This document shows positions 27,146 to 38,186 of a DNA stretch of 64,000 nucleotides, piece after piece. This DNA comes from Aerococcaceae bacterium DSM 111022. GTDB lineage: Bacteria; Bacillota; Bacilli; Lactobacillales; Aerococcaceae. Location: contig JACBXO010000006.1 in assembly GCA_015863195.1 (NCBI GenBank), positions 1 to 64,000 of the forward strand, written 5' to 3'. The notes under the pieces were generated by a model, which saw nothing but the letters and a program-made list of their open reading frames with translations, searched no databases and was not told the DNA's origin. The position numbers and the translations under genes were made by a program. Positions within the stretch are counted from its first letter, which is position 1, and each line of letters starts with the position of its first letter.

Positions 27146-27185
27146 GTGTCAGATCAATGATTAACATTAATCTGACACTTTTTTT
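27146..27185. terminator. Second hairpin after FetAB, possible bidirectional terminator
   Basis: GTGTCAGAT (27146-27154) and ATCTGACAC (27170-27178) form a perfect nine-base stem followed by TTTTTTT. An A run on the left gives a weaker tail on the minus strand, so it may also end the flavin cassette coming from the right. Confidence 0.75.
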
Positions 27186-27231
27186 AAATATAATATTACT
27201 CAAACATAATCGCTAACTTACCTACTAGTCA

Positions 27232-27798
27232 TTAGAAATCAAATTGAGCGTCTTGTTTATCACGCATCTCTTTATAAGTTTGAGCGAGTAGAATCGTATC
27301 GTCTACTAAATTCTGCATACGGAAATAAATCGCATCATCCATCAATTCTCCACGGTAAAAATGTTTATCCGTAATAAAGAGATACCTTTGTAAGATTTGA
27401 GCTTTTAAATAAGATAAGATAGGTTTTAGTTGGATTTCAGGGACCATAAAGTGAGCTGGAGAACCAGCAGTTACAACCATCGAGACAACTTTATCTTTTA
27501 AAGCTTCTTCGGGTAATAAATCAAATATATTCTTTAAAGTTGCAGGTATTGAAGCTTGAAAGATTGGGGTTCCTATTACAAGTGCATCAGCATCCATAAT
27601 TTTCGTGACGACGCTTTGAGTGTCGCCTTCATAATCCTGATAATGACGCCCATCAGCAAAAATAATCTCATAGTCAGCTAAGTCAATTAATTCAAACTCA
27701 ATATCTGGATGATTGTCATTGAATAATTGTTCAATTGCTTTCATTGCAGTTTTAGTTTTTGAACCAACAATTGAACCCGATAAACCAATTATTTTCAC
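27232..27798 (-). CDS. NADPH-dependent FMN reductase family protein
   Basis: 188 residues with the flavodoxin-like fold. The phosphate-binding loop is GLSGSIVGSKTKTAM near the N-terminus, and GTPIFQASIPATLKNIFDLLP and MVVTAGSPAHF are typical of the family. It reduces free FMN with NAD(P)H. It overlaps the luciferase-like gene by four bases, so it likely supplies reduced FMN to that monooxygenase as a two-component system. The substrate of the pair is unknown. Confidence 0.88.
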   Translation of the reverse strand: MKIIGLSGSIVGSKTKTAMKAIEQLFNDNHPDIEFELIDLADYEIIFADGRHYQDYEGDTQSVVTKIMDADALVIGTPIFQASIPATLKNIFDLLPEEALKDKVVSMVVTAGSPAHFMVPEIQLKPILSYLKAQILQRYLFITDKHFYRGELMDDAIYFRMQNLVDDTILLAQTYKEMRDKQDAQFDF

Positions 27799-28877
27799 TC
27801 TGTCCCCTCCTCTTTAGGCTTCGTATACTTACGAATAGCTGGTAAGATTTCATTTCCAATAATCTCAACATTTTTCATTAATACATCAAATGGTACTCCA
27901 CCAAAATCCATTTGAGCGATATAGCGCTGGTGACCAAACAACTCATGTTGAGAGAGTATCTTCTCAACAATTTGTTGCGGACTACCGATATTCATGATAC
28001 TCCTTGGGTCCGTTCCTTGAGCAAATGCACGTTTATCAAAGCCACTACCATTCGTGATTTTCATACCTTCATTCATGTGAGGGTAATATTGACGCAAGGC
28101 ATCTTGGCTATTTTCAGCAACAAGGAAAAAGCCAGCTGTTGCAACTGGAAACTCCTCTGGATTACGACCCGTTAATGCTAATGATTCACGGTATGCATCG
28201 ATTGAACGTTTAAAGGTTGTGCTTGGTCCGCCTAATCCTGCTAGATACATAGGTACACCTTGGTAACCGGCTTTAATCGCTGAACCAGGTGCCCCACCAA
28301 CCGCACGCCAAATAGGTAATTTTTCTTGGAGTGGTCTTGGTAATACGACCGCATTTTTAAGTGGCGCACGAAATTCACCTTCCCAATTAATGGGAGCACC
28401 TTTACTGTCATTAATTAAATTTAAGAGCTCAAATTTTTCTTCAAATAACGCCTCATAATCATGTAAATCATAGCCTAATAAATCAAATAAACCAACACGG
28501 GATGCACGTCCCCCAACAATCTCAGCACGACCGTTTGAGAGCAGATCAATCGTTGCAAAATTTTCATAAATACGCACCGGATCGGAAGTAGATACGATTG
28601 TAGATCCTGAAGAAATACGAATATTTTCAGTTGCTTGTGCAATCGCTCCTAATACCACGGCATGCGCTTGAGTCGCAAAATATTCTTGATGACTTTCTCC
28701 TACATTAAATACATCAATACCTGCTTGATCCGCTAATTTCGCTAATTCTACAATTTCATTTAAACGTTGCTTAGTTGAGATTCGTTCCCCTGTATGTGGA
28801 TTCGGTAAATGATCTCCTAATGTATATAAACCAAATTCAAGTCCTTTACTCGAATCAATACCATATTGTTCAAACAT
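27795..28877 (-). CDS. Luciferase-like (LLM class) flavin-dependent oxidoreductase
   Basis: About 360 residues with the bacterial-luciferase TIM-barrel fold. Typical segments are LEFGLYTLGDHLPNPHTG, DVFNVGESHQEYFATQAHAVVLG, RISSGSTIVSTSDPVRIYENFATIDLLSNGRAEIV and PIWRAVGGAPGSA. Such enzymes use reduced FMN or F420; the partner FMN reductase gene overlaps by four bases. The start at 28877 gives MFEQYGIDSSKG; the longer frame has no extra support. What is oxidised is unknown. Confidence 0.9.
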   Translation of the reverse strand: MFEQYGIDSSKGLEFGLYTLGDHLPNPHTGERISTKQRLNEIVELAKLADQAGIDVFNVGESHQEYFATQAHAVVLGAIAQATENIRISSGSTIVSTSDPVRIYENFATIDLLSNGRAEIVGGRASRVGLFDLLGYDLHDYEALFEEKFELLNLINDSKGAPINWEGEFRAPLKNAVVLPRPLQEKLPIWRAVGGAPGSAIKAGYQGVPMYLAGLGGPSTTFKRSIDAYRESLALTGRNPEEFPVATAGFFLVAENSQDALRQYYPHMNEGMKITNGSGFDKRAFAQGTDPRSIMNIGSPQQIVEKILSQHELFGHQRYIAQMDFGGVPFDVLMKNVEIIGNEILPAIRKYTKPKEEGTE

Positions 28878-28955
28878 CGTGACACTCACTTTCTGTGTTA
28901 TATTTCGAATTCTACTCAATTATAACATAACCATTTTAAAAGTAAGCTCACATGC

Positions 28956-29438
28956 TTAGTGAGTCAAACGACTGATAATATCTTCATGTTGTGGATAATG
29001 ATCCAACATATCCGCACGTGTAAATAGTTCAAAATCATCATATTCAAAACCAGGTGCGACCATACAAGATACCAGTGCATAGGTGTTAGGCTCTTCAACT
29101 GTTGAACCAAATAAATATCCTTTTGGTACTGTATATTGTAAAACTTGACCTGCTTTAATATCCGTTCCTAGTTCCACCGTTTGATATTCACCTTCAGGAG
29201 AAATCATGTGTACTGTTAAAGGAGAACCGGTATGATAATACCAAATTTCATCAGACGTTAAACGGTGGAAGCGTGATGGATTTTCATGCGTTAATAAGAA
29301 ATAAATACTCGTGTAGCGCGCTCTAAATTTACCATTTCCTTCATCTAACATATCCTTAGATTTTTCAACTTGATTAAAGAAACCGCCCTCTGGATGCGGT
29401 TCTAATTGATAATATTCAATCCAATCTTCTATTTTCAT
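28956..29438 (-). CDS. Cupin-domain protein (DUF985/YML079-like)
   Basis: About 160 residues forming a single beta-barrel cupin. Signature segments are YQLEPHPEGGFFNQVE, SIYFLLTHENPSRFHRLTSDEIW, YYHTGSPLTVH and the end VSCMVAPGFEYDDFELF. Structurally characterised relatives bind small sugar-like ligands but have no assigned reaction. ATG at 29438 follows AAGGAG by eight bases. It lies 78 bases upstream of the luciferase-like gene on the same strand and may be co-transcribed with the flavin pair. Confidence 0.88.
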   Translation of the reverse strand: MKIEDWIEYYQLEPHPEGGFFNQVEKSKDMLDEGNGKFRARYTSIYFLLTHENPSRFHRLTSDEIWYYHTGSPLTVHMISPEGEYQTVELGTDIKAGQVLQYTVPKGYLFGSTVEEPNTYALVSCMVAPGFEYDDFELFTRADMLDHYPQHEDIISRLTH

Positions 29439-29513
29439 CCGTAACACTCCTTGTATAATAATAGACCTAGTGTACCATATTCATGGAATTATAATGTAAT
29501 GACTTTATAAAAT

Positions 29514-29550
29514 GATACAAAAAAAGTGGGTACCCTTAAAGCACCCACTG
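29514..29550 (-). terminator. Terminator of the ATP synthase operon
   Basis: AGTGGGT (29525-29531) pairs with ACCCACT (29543-29549), with GTACCC/GGGTGC extension; a run of seven T follows on the minus strand. Lies directly after atpC. Confidence 0.9.
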
Positions 29551-29558
29551 ATATTTGA

Positions 29559-29996
29559 TTAATTTTTGGGACGACGATGACGACTAACATCGATTTGATT
29601 AATGGCACGGTTTAACTGTACTTTCGCACGGCGATATGCACTTGAATCATCTTTTTGTTCCGCATCATACATTGCTGCTTGTGCATTTTGCTTATCAATT
29701 TCAACTTGAACCGTATCAATATCTCGTGCACGTATAGCGAATGTTGCCATAATCGTTAACTTATTCTCCTCAAAACTTGCTACACCACCATCAACTGCGA
29801 TGTAATCCTTCGCTCCATCTGTTCGGGTAACAATCACCGCACCAATTGCTAAACTTAGCATGATTGGAACATGGTTAGGTAATATAGATAGACCACCATC
29901 ATCCGTTTGCATATTACACCCTAAGCTCTTGTGATCGTAGACAAGGCCATTAGGTGAATAAATGGCCACTTGAATTTTATTATCTAATTGAGCCAT
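29559..29996 (-). CDS. atpC: F1Fo ATP synthase subunit epsilon
   Basis: 145 residues. Central-stalk subunit with an N-terminal beta sandwich (QVAIYSPNGLVYDHKS, DGGLSILPNHVPIML, GVASFEENKLTIMA) and a C-terminal helical hairpin (VEIDKQNAQAAMYDAEQ and RRAKVQLNRAINQI) that can inhibit ATP hydrolysis. Last gene of the operon, ten bases after atpD, ending at the terminator at 29514-29550. Confidence 0.94.
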   Translation of the reverse strand: MAQLDNKIQVAIYSPNGLVYDHKSLGCNMQTDDGGLSILPNHVPIMLSLAIGAVIVTRTDGAKDYIAVDGGVASFEENKLTIMATFAIRARDIDTVQVEIDKQNAQAAMYDAEQKDDSSAYRRAKVQLNRAINQIDVSRHRRPKN

Positions 29997-30006
29997 TTAA
30001 TCACTC

Positions 30007-32386
<2,380 letters not shown>

Positions 32387-32401
32387 AAGCAATCACCCTC
32401 C

Positions 32402-33919
32402 TTAATCTATTTCAGCAACATGATAAACAGATAAATAATCTTCTGTAAAAGCAGTTAAAGCACTATTTAATAACTCTTCATCATTAATTAAACCTGTTTG
32501 AGTTAATTCCTCTAAATAATCAGCATGATGAGTGTCAAAAAATTCAAATAAAGCTTTTTCATATCCACGTACTTCTTCGACTGGTACTTGTTCTAAATAG
32601 CCATGCGCCAATGCATAAAAAATGACCACTTGTTTGGCCACGGGAATGGTTACATGAGCTGATTGTTTTAATATCTCAACTGTACGTTCACCTTTATCTA
32701 AGTTTTTCTTGGTTATATCGTCTAATTCAGATCCGAACTGGCTGAATGCCTCTAACTCACGGTAACTTGATAAATCAATACGTAATGTTCCAGATACTTG
32801 CTTCATTGCTTTTCTTTGAGCTGATCCACCTACACGAGACACTGAAAGCCCGGCATTAATTGCTGGACGTACCCCATTGTTAAATAAATCAGATTCTAGG
32901 AAGATTTGACCATCAGTAATCGAGATGACATTGGTTGGGATATAAGCAGAGATATCTCCCCCTTGCGTTTCTACAATTGGAATTGCAGTAATTGAACCCC
33001 CACCTAAATCGTCATTTAATTTAGCTGCTCTTTCTAATAAGCGTGAATGTAAATAGAATACGTCCCCTGGATATGCCTCACGTCCTGGTGGTCGTTTTAA
33101 TAGTAAACTCATTTCACGGTACGCTGTCGCTTGTTTTGATAAATCATCAAAGACGATTAAAACATGTTTACCATCATACATAAATTCTTCAGCCATCGCC
33201 ATAGCAGCATACGGTGCTAAATACAGTAAACTTGATGTATTCGATGCACTTGCTGACATGATTATTGTGTAATCCATTGCATTGTGTTTTTCCAATACAT
33301 TCGCGATATTTTTTACAGTTGATTCTTTTTGACCAATCGCTACATAAATACAGATAACATCTTTATCAGCTTGATTGATAATCGCATCAACAGCCAGTGT
33401 TGTTTTACCTGTTTTACGGTCTCCAATAATCAATTCACGTTGTCCGCGACCAATTGGTACCAATGAGTCGATCGCTTTAATACCCGTTTGCATTGGTTCA
33501 CTTACACTTTGTCGGTCCATGATATTTGGTGCATCGGCTTCAATCGGACGTGTTTTCGATGTTTCAATTGCTCCTAATCCATCAATTGGTTCACCTAATG
33601 GATTAACCACGCGTCCAAGTAAACCGTCCCCAACTGGAACTTCCATAACACGGTTTAAACGACGAACGAGTTCTCCATCATTAATATCGTGATAACTCCC
33701 GAAGACGATAACACCCACTTCATCTGTGTTTAAGTTTTGAATCATCCCAACTGAGTTATTACGAAAGAGAACCATCTCTCCGTACATTGCAGAATTTAAT
33801 CCACTAATTCGTGCAATACCATCTCCGACATACGTTACTACACCAATATCTTCAGGCTCATCTTTAAATTCATGAGTTTGAATTTTATTAATTAGTTTCT
33901 GTTTATTGTCTTCCATCAT
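32402..33919 (-). CDS. atpA: F1Fo ATP synthase subunit alpha
   Basis: 505 residues (ATG at 33919 or 33916; AGGAGG favours the second). Non-catalytic nucleotide-binding subunit: Walker [29 protein letters not shown], Walker B ALMIFDD-like [37 protein letters not shown] and the Arg finger region [11 protein letters not shown]-like. The N-terminal segment before [11 protein letters not shown] is about 31 residues, a few shorter than E. coli alpha, whose first 22 or so residues bind the delta subunit. This may relate to the short delta subunit next door. Confidence 0.96.
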   Translation of the reverse strand: MMEDNKQKLINKIQTHEFKDEPEDIGVVTYVGDGIARISGLNSAMYGEMVLFRNNSVGMIQNLNTDEVGVIVFGSYHDINDGELVRRLNRVMEVPVGDGLLGRVVNPLGEPIDGLGAIETSKTRPIEADAPNIMDRQSVSEPMQTGIKAIDSLVPIGRGQRELIIGDRKTGKTTLAVDAIINQADKDVICIYVAIGQKESTVKNIANVLEKHNAMDYTIIMSASASNTSSLLYLAPYAAMAMAEEFMYDGKHVLIVFDDLSKQATAYREMSLLLKRPPGREAYPGDVFYLHSRLLERAAKLNDDLGGGSITAIPIVETQGGDISAYIPTNVISITDGQIFLESDLFNNGVRPAINAGLSVSRVGGSAQRKAMKQVSGTLRIDLSSYRELEAFSQFGSELDDITKKNLDKGERTVEILKQSAHVTIPVAKQVVIFYALAHGYLEQVPVEEVRGYEKALFEFFDTHHADYLEELTQTGLINDEELLNSALTAFTEDYLSVYHVAEID

Positions 33920-33928
33920 TGCACCTCC

Positions 33929-34237
33929 TTAGTTATCTTTTAATAGTATTTCTAATTCCTCTAACATTTTGATTCCTGAAAGTTCATAATAAAATGAATC
34001 AGTGTTCACACTAACACCCATTAAAATTTCGTGATCAATGACATGATAAATATGTGTGAATTGTTCATTTGTAATTTTTCTAACAGCATCAACAATGCGT
34101 TGGATTTGTTCTTCAGTTAAATCAATTGCACTCCTAATGGTGATTGGATGTATGTCTTTAAATGACGTTGTTTCTATTTTTTGTGAACCTTCAATTTTAA
34201 TGACTTCAGTATGATCGATTGTTTGTTTTTCTATCAT
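33929..34237 (-). CDS. atpH: Truncated F1Fo ATP synthase subunit delta (C-terminal domain only)
   Basis: 102 residues instead of the usual 175-185. The part from ITIRSAIDLTEEQIQRI to the end aligns with the C-terminal domain of bacterial delta (SAAxLsEqQ…vDxxxmxGV…L). The six-helix N-terminal domain, which holds delta on top of F1, is absent and replaced by about 28 unrelated residues. The gene overlaps the atpF stop by four bases and atpA follows nine bases after its stop, so no room remains for the missing part. No in-frame fragment is visible nearby, and atpF has normal length, so this is not a b-delta fusion. Confidence 0.85.
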   Translation of the reverse strand: MIEKQTIDHTEVIKIEGSQKIETTSFKDIHPITIRSAIDLTEEQIQRIVDAVRKITNEQFTHIYHVIDHEILMGVSVNTDSFYYELSGIKMLEELEILLKDN

Positions 34238-34731
34238 TTAGCATTCGCTTCCAATCTTTCAATAAACTGACTGATCATTTCTTGATGTTCATTAGCTGTC
34301 ACTTCACGTTCTACTAATTTTTTAGTTAGTTCTATTGCTAACTCAACTGTATCTTTTTCCATTTGTTGGTGTAATAAAACGCGTTCTTGTTCAAATGATT
34401 GTTTAGCTTGTTCTTTCATTTCGTTAATTTCAAGTTCAGCTTCATGCATAATCTGTTGCTTCTCTTCCAAAGCTTGATCTTTTGCGTCTTGAACCATTTG
34501 TGTGCTCGAGTGACGCGCCTCAGTCATTAACTGATTAGCTTCGATGACCATTGCTTCACCTTCAGATTTTGCCGTTGCCCCTTTATTTAAATCTGCTTCG
34601 ATGATTTCTTTACGCTCATCGAGGACTTTCATTACCGGAGTATAAGCAAAACGGTAAAGAATATATAATAAAATTAGAAATGCGATTACTGTCATTAATC
34701 CATTTCCGAGTGACGTAGGTGAAAATAACAT
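34234..34731 (-). CDS. atpF: F1Fo ATP synthase subunit b
   Basis: 165 residues. One N-terminal membrane helix (GLMTVIAFLILLYILYRFAY) followed by a long charged coiled coil, the peripheral stalk. The C-terminal AIELTKKLVEREVTANEHQEMISQFIERL is where delta binds. Length is normal. It lies 14 bases after atpE and overlaps atpH by four bases. Confidence 0.95.
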   Translation of the reverse strand: MLFSPTSLGNGLMTVIAFLILLYILYRFAYTPVMKVLDERKEIIEADLNKGATAKSEGEAMVIEANQLMTEARHSSTQMVQDAKDQALEEKQQIMHEAELEINEMKEQAKQSFEQERVLLHQQMEKDTVELAIELTKKLVEREVTANEHQEMISQFIERLEANAK

Positions 34732-34745
34732 AATAATCCCCCTAA

Positions 34746-34958
34746 CTATCTAAATACTAAGATAAAGGCAACGACTACCGCCATAATTGGGATTGCTTCA
34801 ATTAAACCTACACCAATAAACATTGTCGAACGAATACGACTTTCCATTTCTGGCTGACGTGCCATTGATTCTAACGCTTTAGAAATAACCATACCGTTAC
34901 CAATTGAAGCTCCTAACGCTGCCATAGCGATTGCAAGTGCTGCTGCCATTCCATCCAT
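34746..34958 (-). CDS. atpE: F1Fo ATP synthase subunit c
   Basis: 70 residues: two membrane helices joined by the polar loop ARQPEMESR. The ion-binding carboxylate is the Glu in [11 protein letters not shown] (about residue 52). The Gln and Ser/Thr side chains that mark sodium-binding c subunits are missing, so protons are the likely ion. The start at 34958 is chosen because it begins a normal short N-terminus with AAGGAG upstream; a longer frame to 35111 runs into atpB. Confidence 0.95.
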   Translation of the reverse strand: MDGMAAALAIAMAALGASIGNGMVISKALESMARQPEMESRIRSTMFIGVGLIEAIPIMAVVVAFILVFR

Positions 34959-34972
34959 AATTAAATTCTCCT

Positions 34973-35692
34973 TTATTTTTCGACTTCTTCGATTTCTACT
35001 TTTTCTGCTAAATAAACCATTGATAATGTGACAAATACATAAGCTTGGATTGCTCCGATAAAGATTGAGAAGCCTTGCCACACCATTTGAATTGGTATAC
35101 CAACAACCCATGTTGCTACACCAAAACTATTTCCCATGCTTGCAACGAGTGCAAGTAAAATTTCCCCAGCAAAGATATTACCAAATAAACGCATTGCTAG
35201 AGTAAGTAAGTTAATTAATTCTTCGACTATTTTGATTGGCATTGTAGGAACTAAATATGTCTCTTTCCAATAACCACCTATCCCTTTAGCTTGCATCCCG
35301 AAAATATGCGAAATAATATTCATCATAACGGCAAGTGCTAAAGTTCCTGCTAATTCAGCAGTTGGACTCTTAAAATATGATATGTGATCGTGCTCAATTA
35401 AAAAAGGTAAACCAAGAAGATTAGCCACTAATATAAATAAAAATAGTGCAAGGGACAACCCAATGTATTTGGATTTGGTTGCAGCTCCTAACTGATCTCG
35501 AACAATATTCCCAACAAAATCCACTAAATATTCAAATGCCAATTGAGACTTTGGTGGATCGGTCACCGATAACCTCCGCGTCATCCACCATGCGAGGAGG
35601 CTGACAACAATTACGGTCGCGATTAAACTGATTAGAACATTTAGTGCAATTGGAATTCCTAATAGTTCCAGTGTAATACTACTGCTACCCAC
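34973..35692 (-). CDS. atpB: F1Fo ATP synthase subunit a
   Basis: 239 residues, GTG start with AAGGAAAG upstream. Membrane subunit forming the proton half-channels. The essential Arg lies in the conserved helix [36 protein letters not shown] and the C-terminal [22 protein letters not shown] are typical. First gene of atpBEFHAGDC; there is no atpI upstream. The promoter lies at 35792-35819. Confidence 0.95.
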   Translation of the reverse strand: MGSSSITLELLGIPIALNVLISLIATVIVVSLLAWWMTRRLSVTDPPKSQLAFEYLVDFVGNIVRDQLGAATKSKYIGLSLALFLFILVANLLGLPFLIEHDHISYFKSPTAELAGTLALAVMMNIISHIFGMQAKGIGGYWKETYLVPTMPIKIVEELINLLTLAMRLFGNIFAGEILLALVASMGNSFGVATWVVGIPIQMVWQGFSIFIGAIQAYVFVTLSMVYLAEKVEIEEVEK

Positions 35693-35791
35693 TGACTTTC
35701 CTTCTTTCTACAATTAATTTCTTAGTGATGCCTAAGACATTTTTTATTATACTCCTCAATTTTAAAAATACCAGGATATTGTGGAAAATTT

Positions 35792-35819
35792 ATTATAAAA
35801 CCAAAAATTGTATTATCAA
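35792..35819 (-). promoter_or_regulatory. Promoter of the ATP synthase operon
   Basis: TATAAT -10 (plus 35792-35797) and TTGATA -35 (35814-35819), 16-base spacer, about 100 bases before the atpB start. Confidence 0.65.
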
Positions 35820-36093
35820 AATTTCGATATATTAAACCCGGAATGTGCAATCTTTCCTAGTCAATATCTGTGTTATTTTGAACAAACTGAGTTTATATAA
35901 GTATCATATTCATTCACAAACGTAACCCTTTGATCAATCGCATCTTATTCATCATATCACTAATAATTAATAAGGCAAATTCACAAAGTGTTTTGTGTGA
36001 TTATTGATACAATCGCTGATTATTACCGATTATCTGTTCGAATATTATCTTATATTTTTATTTAACTTGCTTTAATTATTTCTATGAGCAACC

Positions 36094-36136
36094 AAAAAGC
36101 GACCAAAAAATCTGTTAGAATTTTGGTCGCTTTTAT
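36094..36136 (-). terminator. Terminator of the secreted flavoprotein gene
   Basis: AAAAGCGACCAAAA and TTTTGGTCGCTTTT form a long perfect stem. The A/T tracts at both ends make it nearly symmetrical. Confidence 0.9.
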
Positions 36137-36170
36137 TTAAATTATATAAATTTACTGAAATATTTAGAAA

Positions 36171-37226
36171 TTATTTTGCCGTATTGATGATGGCATCTAA
36201 ATAAACACTTGTTTCTGCAAATGTTGATCCAGATACAACGTCCGCTACATTACCATCTTCATCCAATCCAGCTAATTCTTCTAATATAACTTCTACTTCT
36301 TCCACTGTTTTACCTGCTACAGCTTGAGAGATAGCTGTTAATGATTCGCTATATGTTTGTGTCGCGTTGGCAATTTCTGCCATTCTAGCTGAATAAGATT
36401 CATCATTCATTAACTTAGAAATTAATACATTGTCCTCTGCAAATCCTTCTCCAAAGCCTGCATCGGAATTTGGCACCCCTTCACCTTCCGTAAATTGTAA
36501 CTCATCCTGAGCAGCTGCTAAGATTGTATCGCCATCCTTTAATACAGCAACAAGTGAGACTGCTGAGTCTCCAGAAGTTGGTTGTAAATCATAAATTAGT
36601 TCTGCATTCGATAAATCAGCAGACTCAACACCCGTAAATTCAAATCCATTTTCAGCGACATCTACAATTGTTTGTAAGTAACCACGTGTATCCACAAATG
36701 TTGAACCTGAAACAACATCCGCTGGACTGGCATCATCTTCTAATCCATCTAACTCTTCAAGTGCCGTTTTAATTTCGTCTAAAGTTTTCCCTTCAGCAAA
36801 AGCTTGTACTGCGTCCATACTTGCACTATAAGTTTGTGTCGCTCCTGCGATTTCAGTCATATTGGCAGAATAAGCCTCATCATTTTGACGTTTACTTGCT
36901 AGAATAACATCTTCAGCGAAACCTTCGCCAAATGCACCATCGCTATTCGGGACTGCTTCACCGTCTGCTAGAAACTGGAATTCGTCAATTAATGATTTAG
37001 CAACAACGTCTCCGTCCATTACTACATAAGTGACAGAAAATGATTTATCACCATGCGGTGCTCCGTATCCCATTTTGATTGAAACGCCATTTTCTGAATT
37101 TTCATCCGTCGCTACTTCTTCGGTTGATTCTTCAACTGAAGAGTCTTGTGCTCCTACCAATTGGAATGGTACTGTTGATAATACTAATGAACATGACAAT
37201 AATAATAATAATTTTCTTTTATTCAT
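36171..37226 (-). CDS. Secreted two-domain protein resembling PplA-type FMN-binding proteins
   Basis: 351 residues. Residues 1-26 form a signal peptide ending VGA-QD (signal peptidase I type); a Cys at 12 is too early for a normal lipobox. Two repeats follow (about 49-192 and 206-351). Each has an MDGD/KDGD segment, a DEFQF/DELQF element, an ATQTYS element and near its end DVVSGSTF (residues 171-177 and 330-336). DVVSGST resembles the D-x-x-S-G-A-T flavinylation motif, with Ser replacing Ala before the acceptor Thr. The layout is like PplA, the flavinylated lipoprotein of Listeria electron export. Whether FMN is attached is inference. Own promoter and terminator. Confidence 0.7.
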   Translation of the reverse strand: MNKRKLLLLLSCSLVLSTVPFQLVGAQDSSVEESTEEVATDENSENGVSIKMGYGAPHGDKSFSVTYVVMDGDVVAKSLIDEFQFLADGEAVPNSDGAFGEGFAEDVILASKRQNDEAYSANMTEIAGATQTYSASMDAVQAFAEGKTLDEIKTALEELDGLEDDASPADVVSGSTFVDTRGYLQTIVDVAENGFEFTGVESADLSNAELIYDLQPTSGDSAVSLVAVLKDGDTILAAAQDELQFTEGEGVPNSDAGFGEGFAEDNVLISKLMNDESYSARMAEIANATQTYSESLTAISQAVAGKTVEEVEVILEELAGLDEDGNVADVVSGSTFAETSVYLDAIINTAK

Positions 37227-37256
37227 ATTAATCCCTCCATTACTTAACTTATGATC

Positions 37257-37284
37257 ATTATATCACAAAGAAGTGTTTTTTCAA
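37257..37284 (-). promoter_or_regulatory. Promoter of the secreted two-domain flavoprotein gene
   Basis: TATAAT -10 (plus 37257-37262), with TG before it, and TTGAAA -35 (37279-37284), 16-base spacer. Divergent from the ecfA1 promoter 17 bases to the right. Confidence 0.7.
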
Positions 37285-37300
37285 TACTTTCTATTATTTT

Positions 37301-37329
37301 TTGAAGTAAAGCCTATAATTTGATAATAT
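37301..37329 (+). promoter_or_regulatory. Promoter of the ecfA1-ecfA2-ecfT operon
   Basis: TTGAAG -35 (37301-37306) and TAATAT -10 (37324-37329) with a 17-base spacer, 32 bases upstream of ecfA1. Confidence 0.6.
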
Positions 37330-37361
37330 GAAGTGACTAACTAAGGAGTCTTATACAAACG

Positions 37362-38186
37362 ATGATTGAATTAAAACAAGTGAATTACCAATATCCCCAT
37401 AGTAATACAAAAACAAAGACATTAAACGATATTAATTTAACAATTAAAACAGGTGAATGGGTTACATTACTTGGATCTAATGGATCTGGGAAATCAACAT
37501 TAGTTAAAACTTTTAATGGTCTTATACAGCCTGATTCTGGTGAAATTCGAATTAATGACACATTATTAACAAGTGAGAAGATTCACCATGTGAGACGTCA
37601 AATTGGCATGGTCTTTCAAAATCCTGATAATCAATTTGTCGGTAGCACCGTAGAATCAGATATTGCTTTTGGTCTAGAAAACATTGGCATGGATCATACA
37701 CAAATGCATCACCGCGTGGAAGAAGTTCTCCGCTTCGTTGATTTATGGGATTTACGAAACAATCCCCCTGAATCTTTATCTGGCGGGCAAAAACAGCGCA
37801 CAGCCATTGCGAGTGCTCTCGTTTCAAGTCCTCAGATATTGATATTGGATGAGGCTACATCAATGCTAGATCCTGAAGGCCGAAAACACATTATGTCACT
37901 GTTACAACGGATTCGCCGGGAACAAAATTTAACTATTGTAGCAATCACACATAATATTGAAGAATCACTCTTAAGTGATCGAATTATTTTAATGCATCAA
38001 GGGGAAATTATTCAATCAGGTACTCCTGAAGAAATATTCTCTCAAAAAGACCTATTATTTGAGTTAGGTTTAGATATTCCTGTTTATGAGAAAATAAATC
38101 TACAACTGAAACAATTAGAGATAAATACACCCGATCATTTAATTACAAGAGAAAGTTTGATGAATTGGCTATGGACATTCAATTAA
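37362..38186 (+). CDS. ecfA1: ECF transporter energy-coupling ATPase EcfA1
   Basis: 274 residues. Walker A GSNGSGKST, Q-loop MVFQNPDNQFVGSTVESDIAF, signature LSGGQKQR and Walker B ILILDEATSMLDPEG are all intact; the NPDNQ Q-loop is a mark of ECF ATPases. Forms a heterodimer with EcfA2 and docks on EcfT to power vitamin uptake with exchangeable S components. AAGGAG lies 13 bases before the ATG, rather far. The gene overlaps ecfA2 by about 16 bases. Its location between electron-transfer genes suggests a role in flavin transport. Confidence 0.93.
   Translation: MIELKQVNYQYPHSNTKTKTLNDINLTIKTGEWVTLLGSNGSGKSTLVKTFNGLIQPDSGEIRINDTLLTSEKIHHVRRQIGMVFQNPDNQFVGSTVESDIAFGLENIGMDHTQMHHRVEEVLRFVDLWDLRNNPPESLSGGQKQRTAIASALVSSPQILILDEATSMLDPEGRKHIMSLLQRIRREQNLTIVAITHNIEESLLSDRIILMHQGEIIQSGTPEEIFSQKDLLFELGLDIPVYEKINLQLKQLEINTPDHLITRESLMNWLWTFN

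Larger units (their letters stand above)
35693..36170. other. 478-base gene-free region between atpB and the secreted flavoprotein gene
   Basis: It contains the atp promoter (35792-35819), a palindrome CACAAA-GTGT-TTTGTG (35982-35997), a short direct repeat TGATTATT (about 35998 and 36018), and the terminator at 36094-36136. No convincing ORF or RNA gene is seen. Confidence 0.7.

Noticed and set aside
34234-34731. A b-delta fusion as in mycobacteria to explain the short delta
   Set aside because: Subunit b is 165 residues with a normal end, and carries no delta-type helical domain.
34959-35111. N-terminal extension of subunit c
   Set aside because: It overlaps the end of atpB in another frame; the 70-residue form has the normal N-terminus and a ribosome binding site.
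36192-37226. Lipoprotein assignment for the secreted two-repeat protein
   Set aside because: Cys12 follows only six hydrophobic residues, too short for a lipoprotein signal; a signal peptidase I site at VGA-QD fits better.
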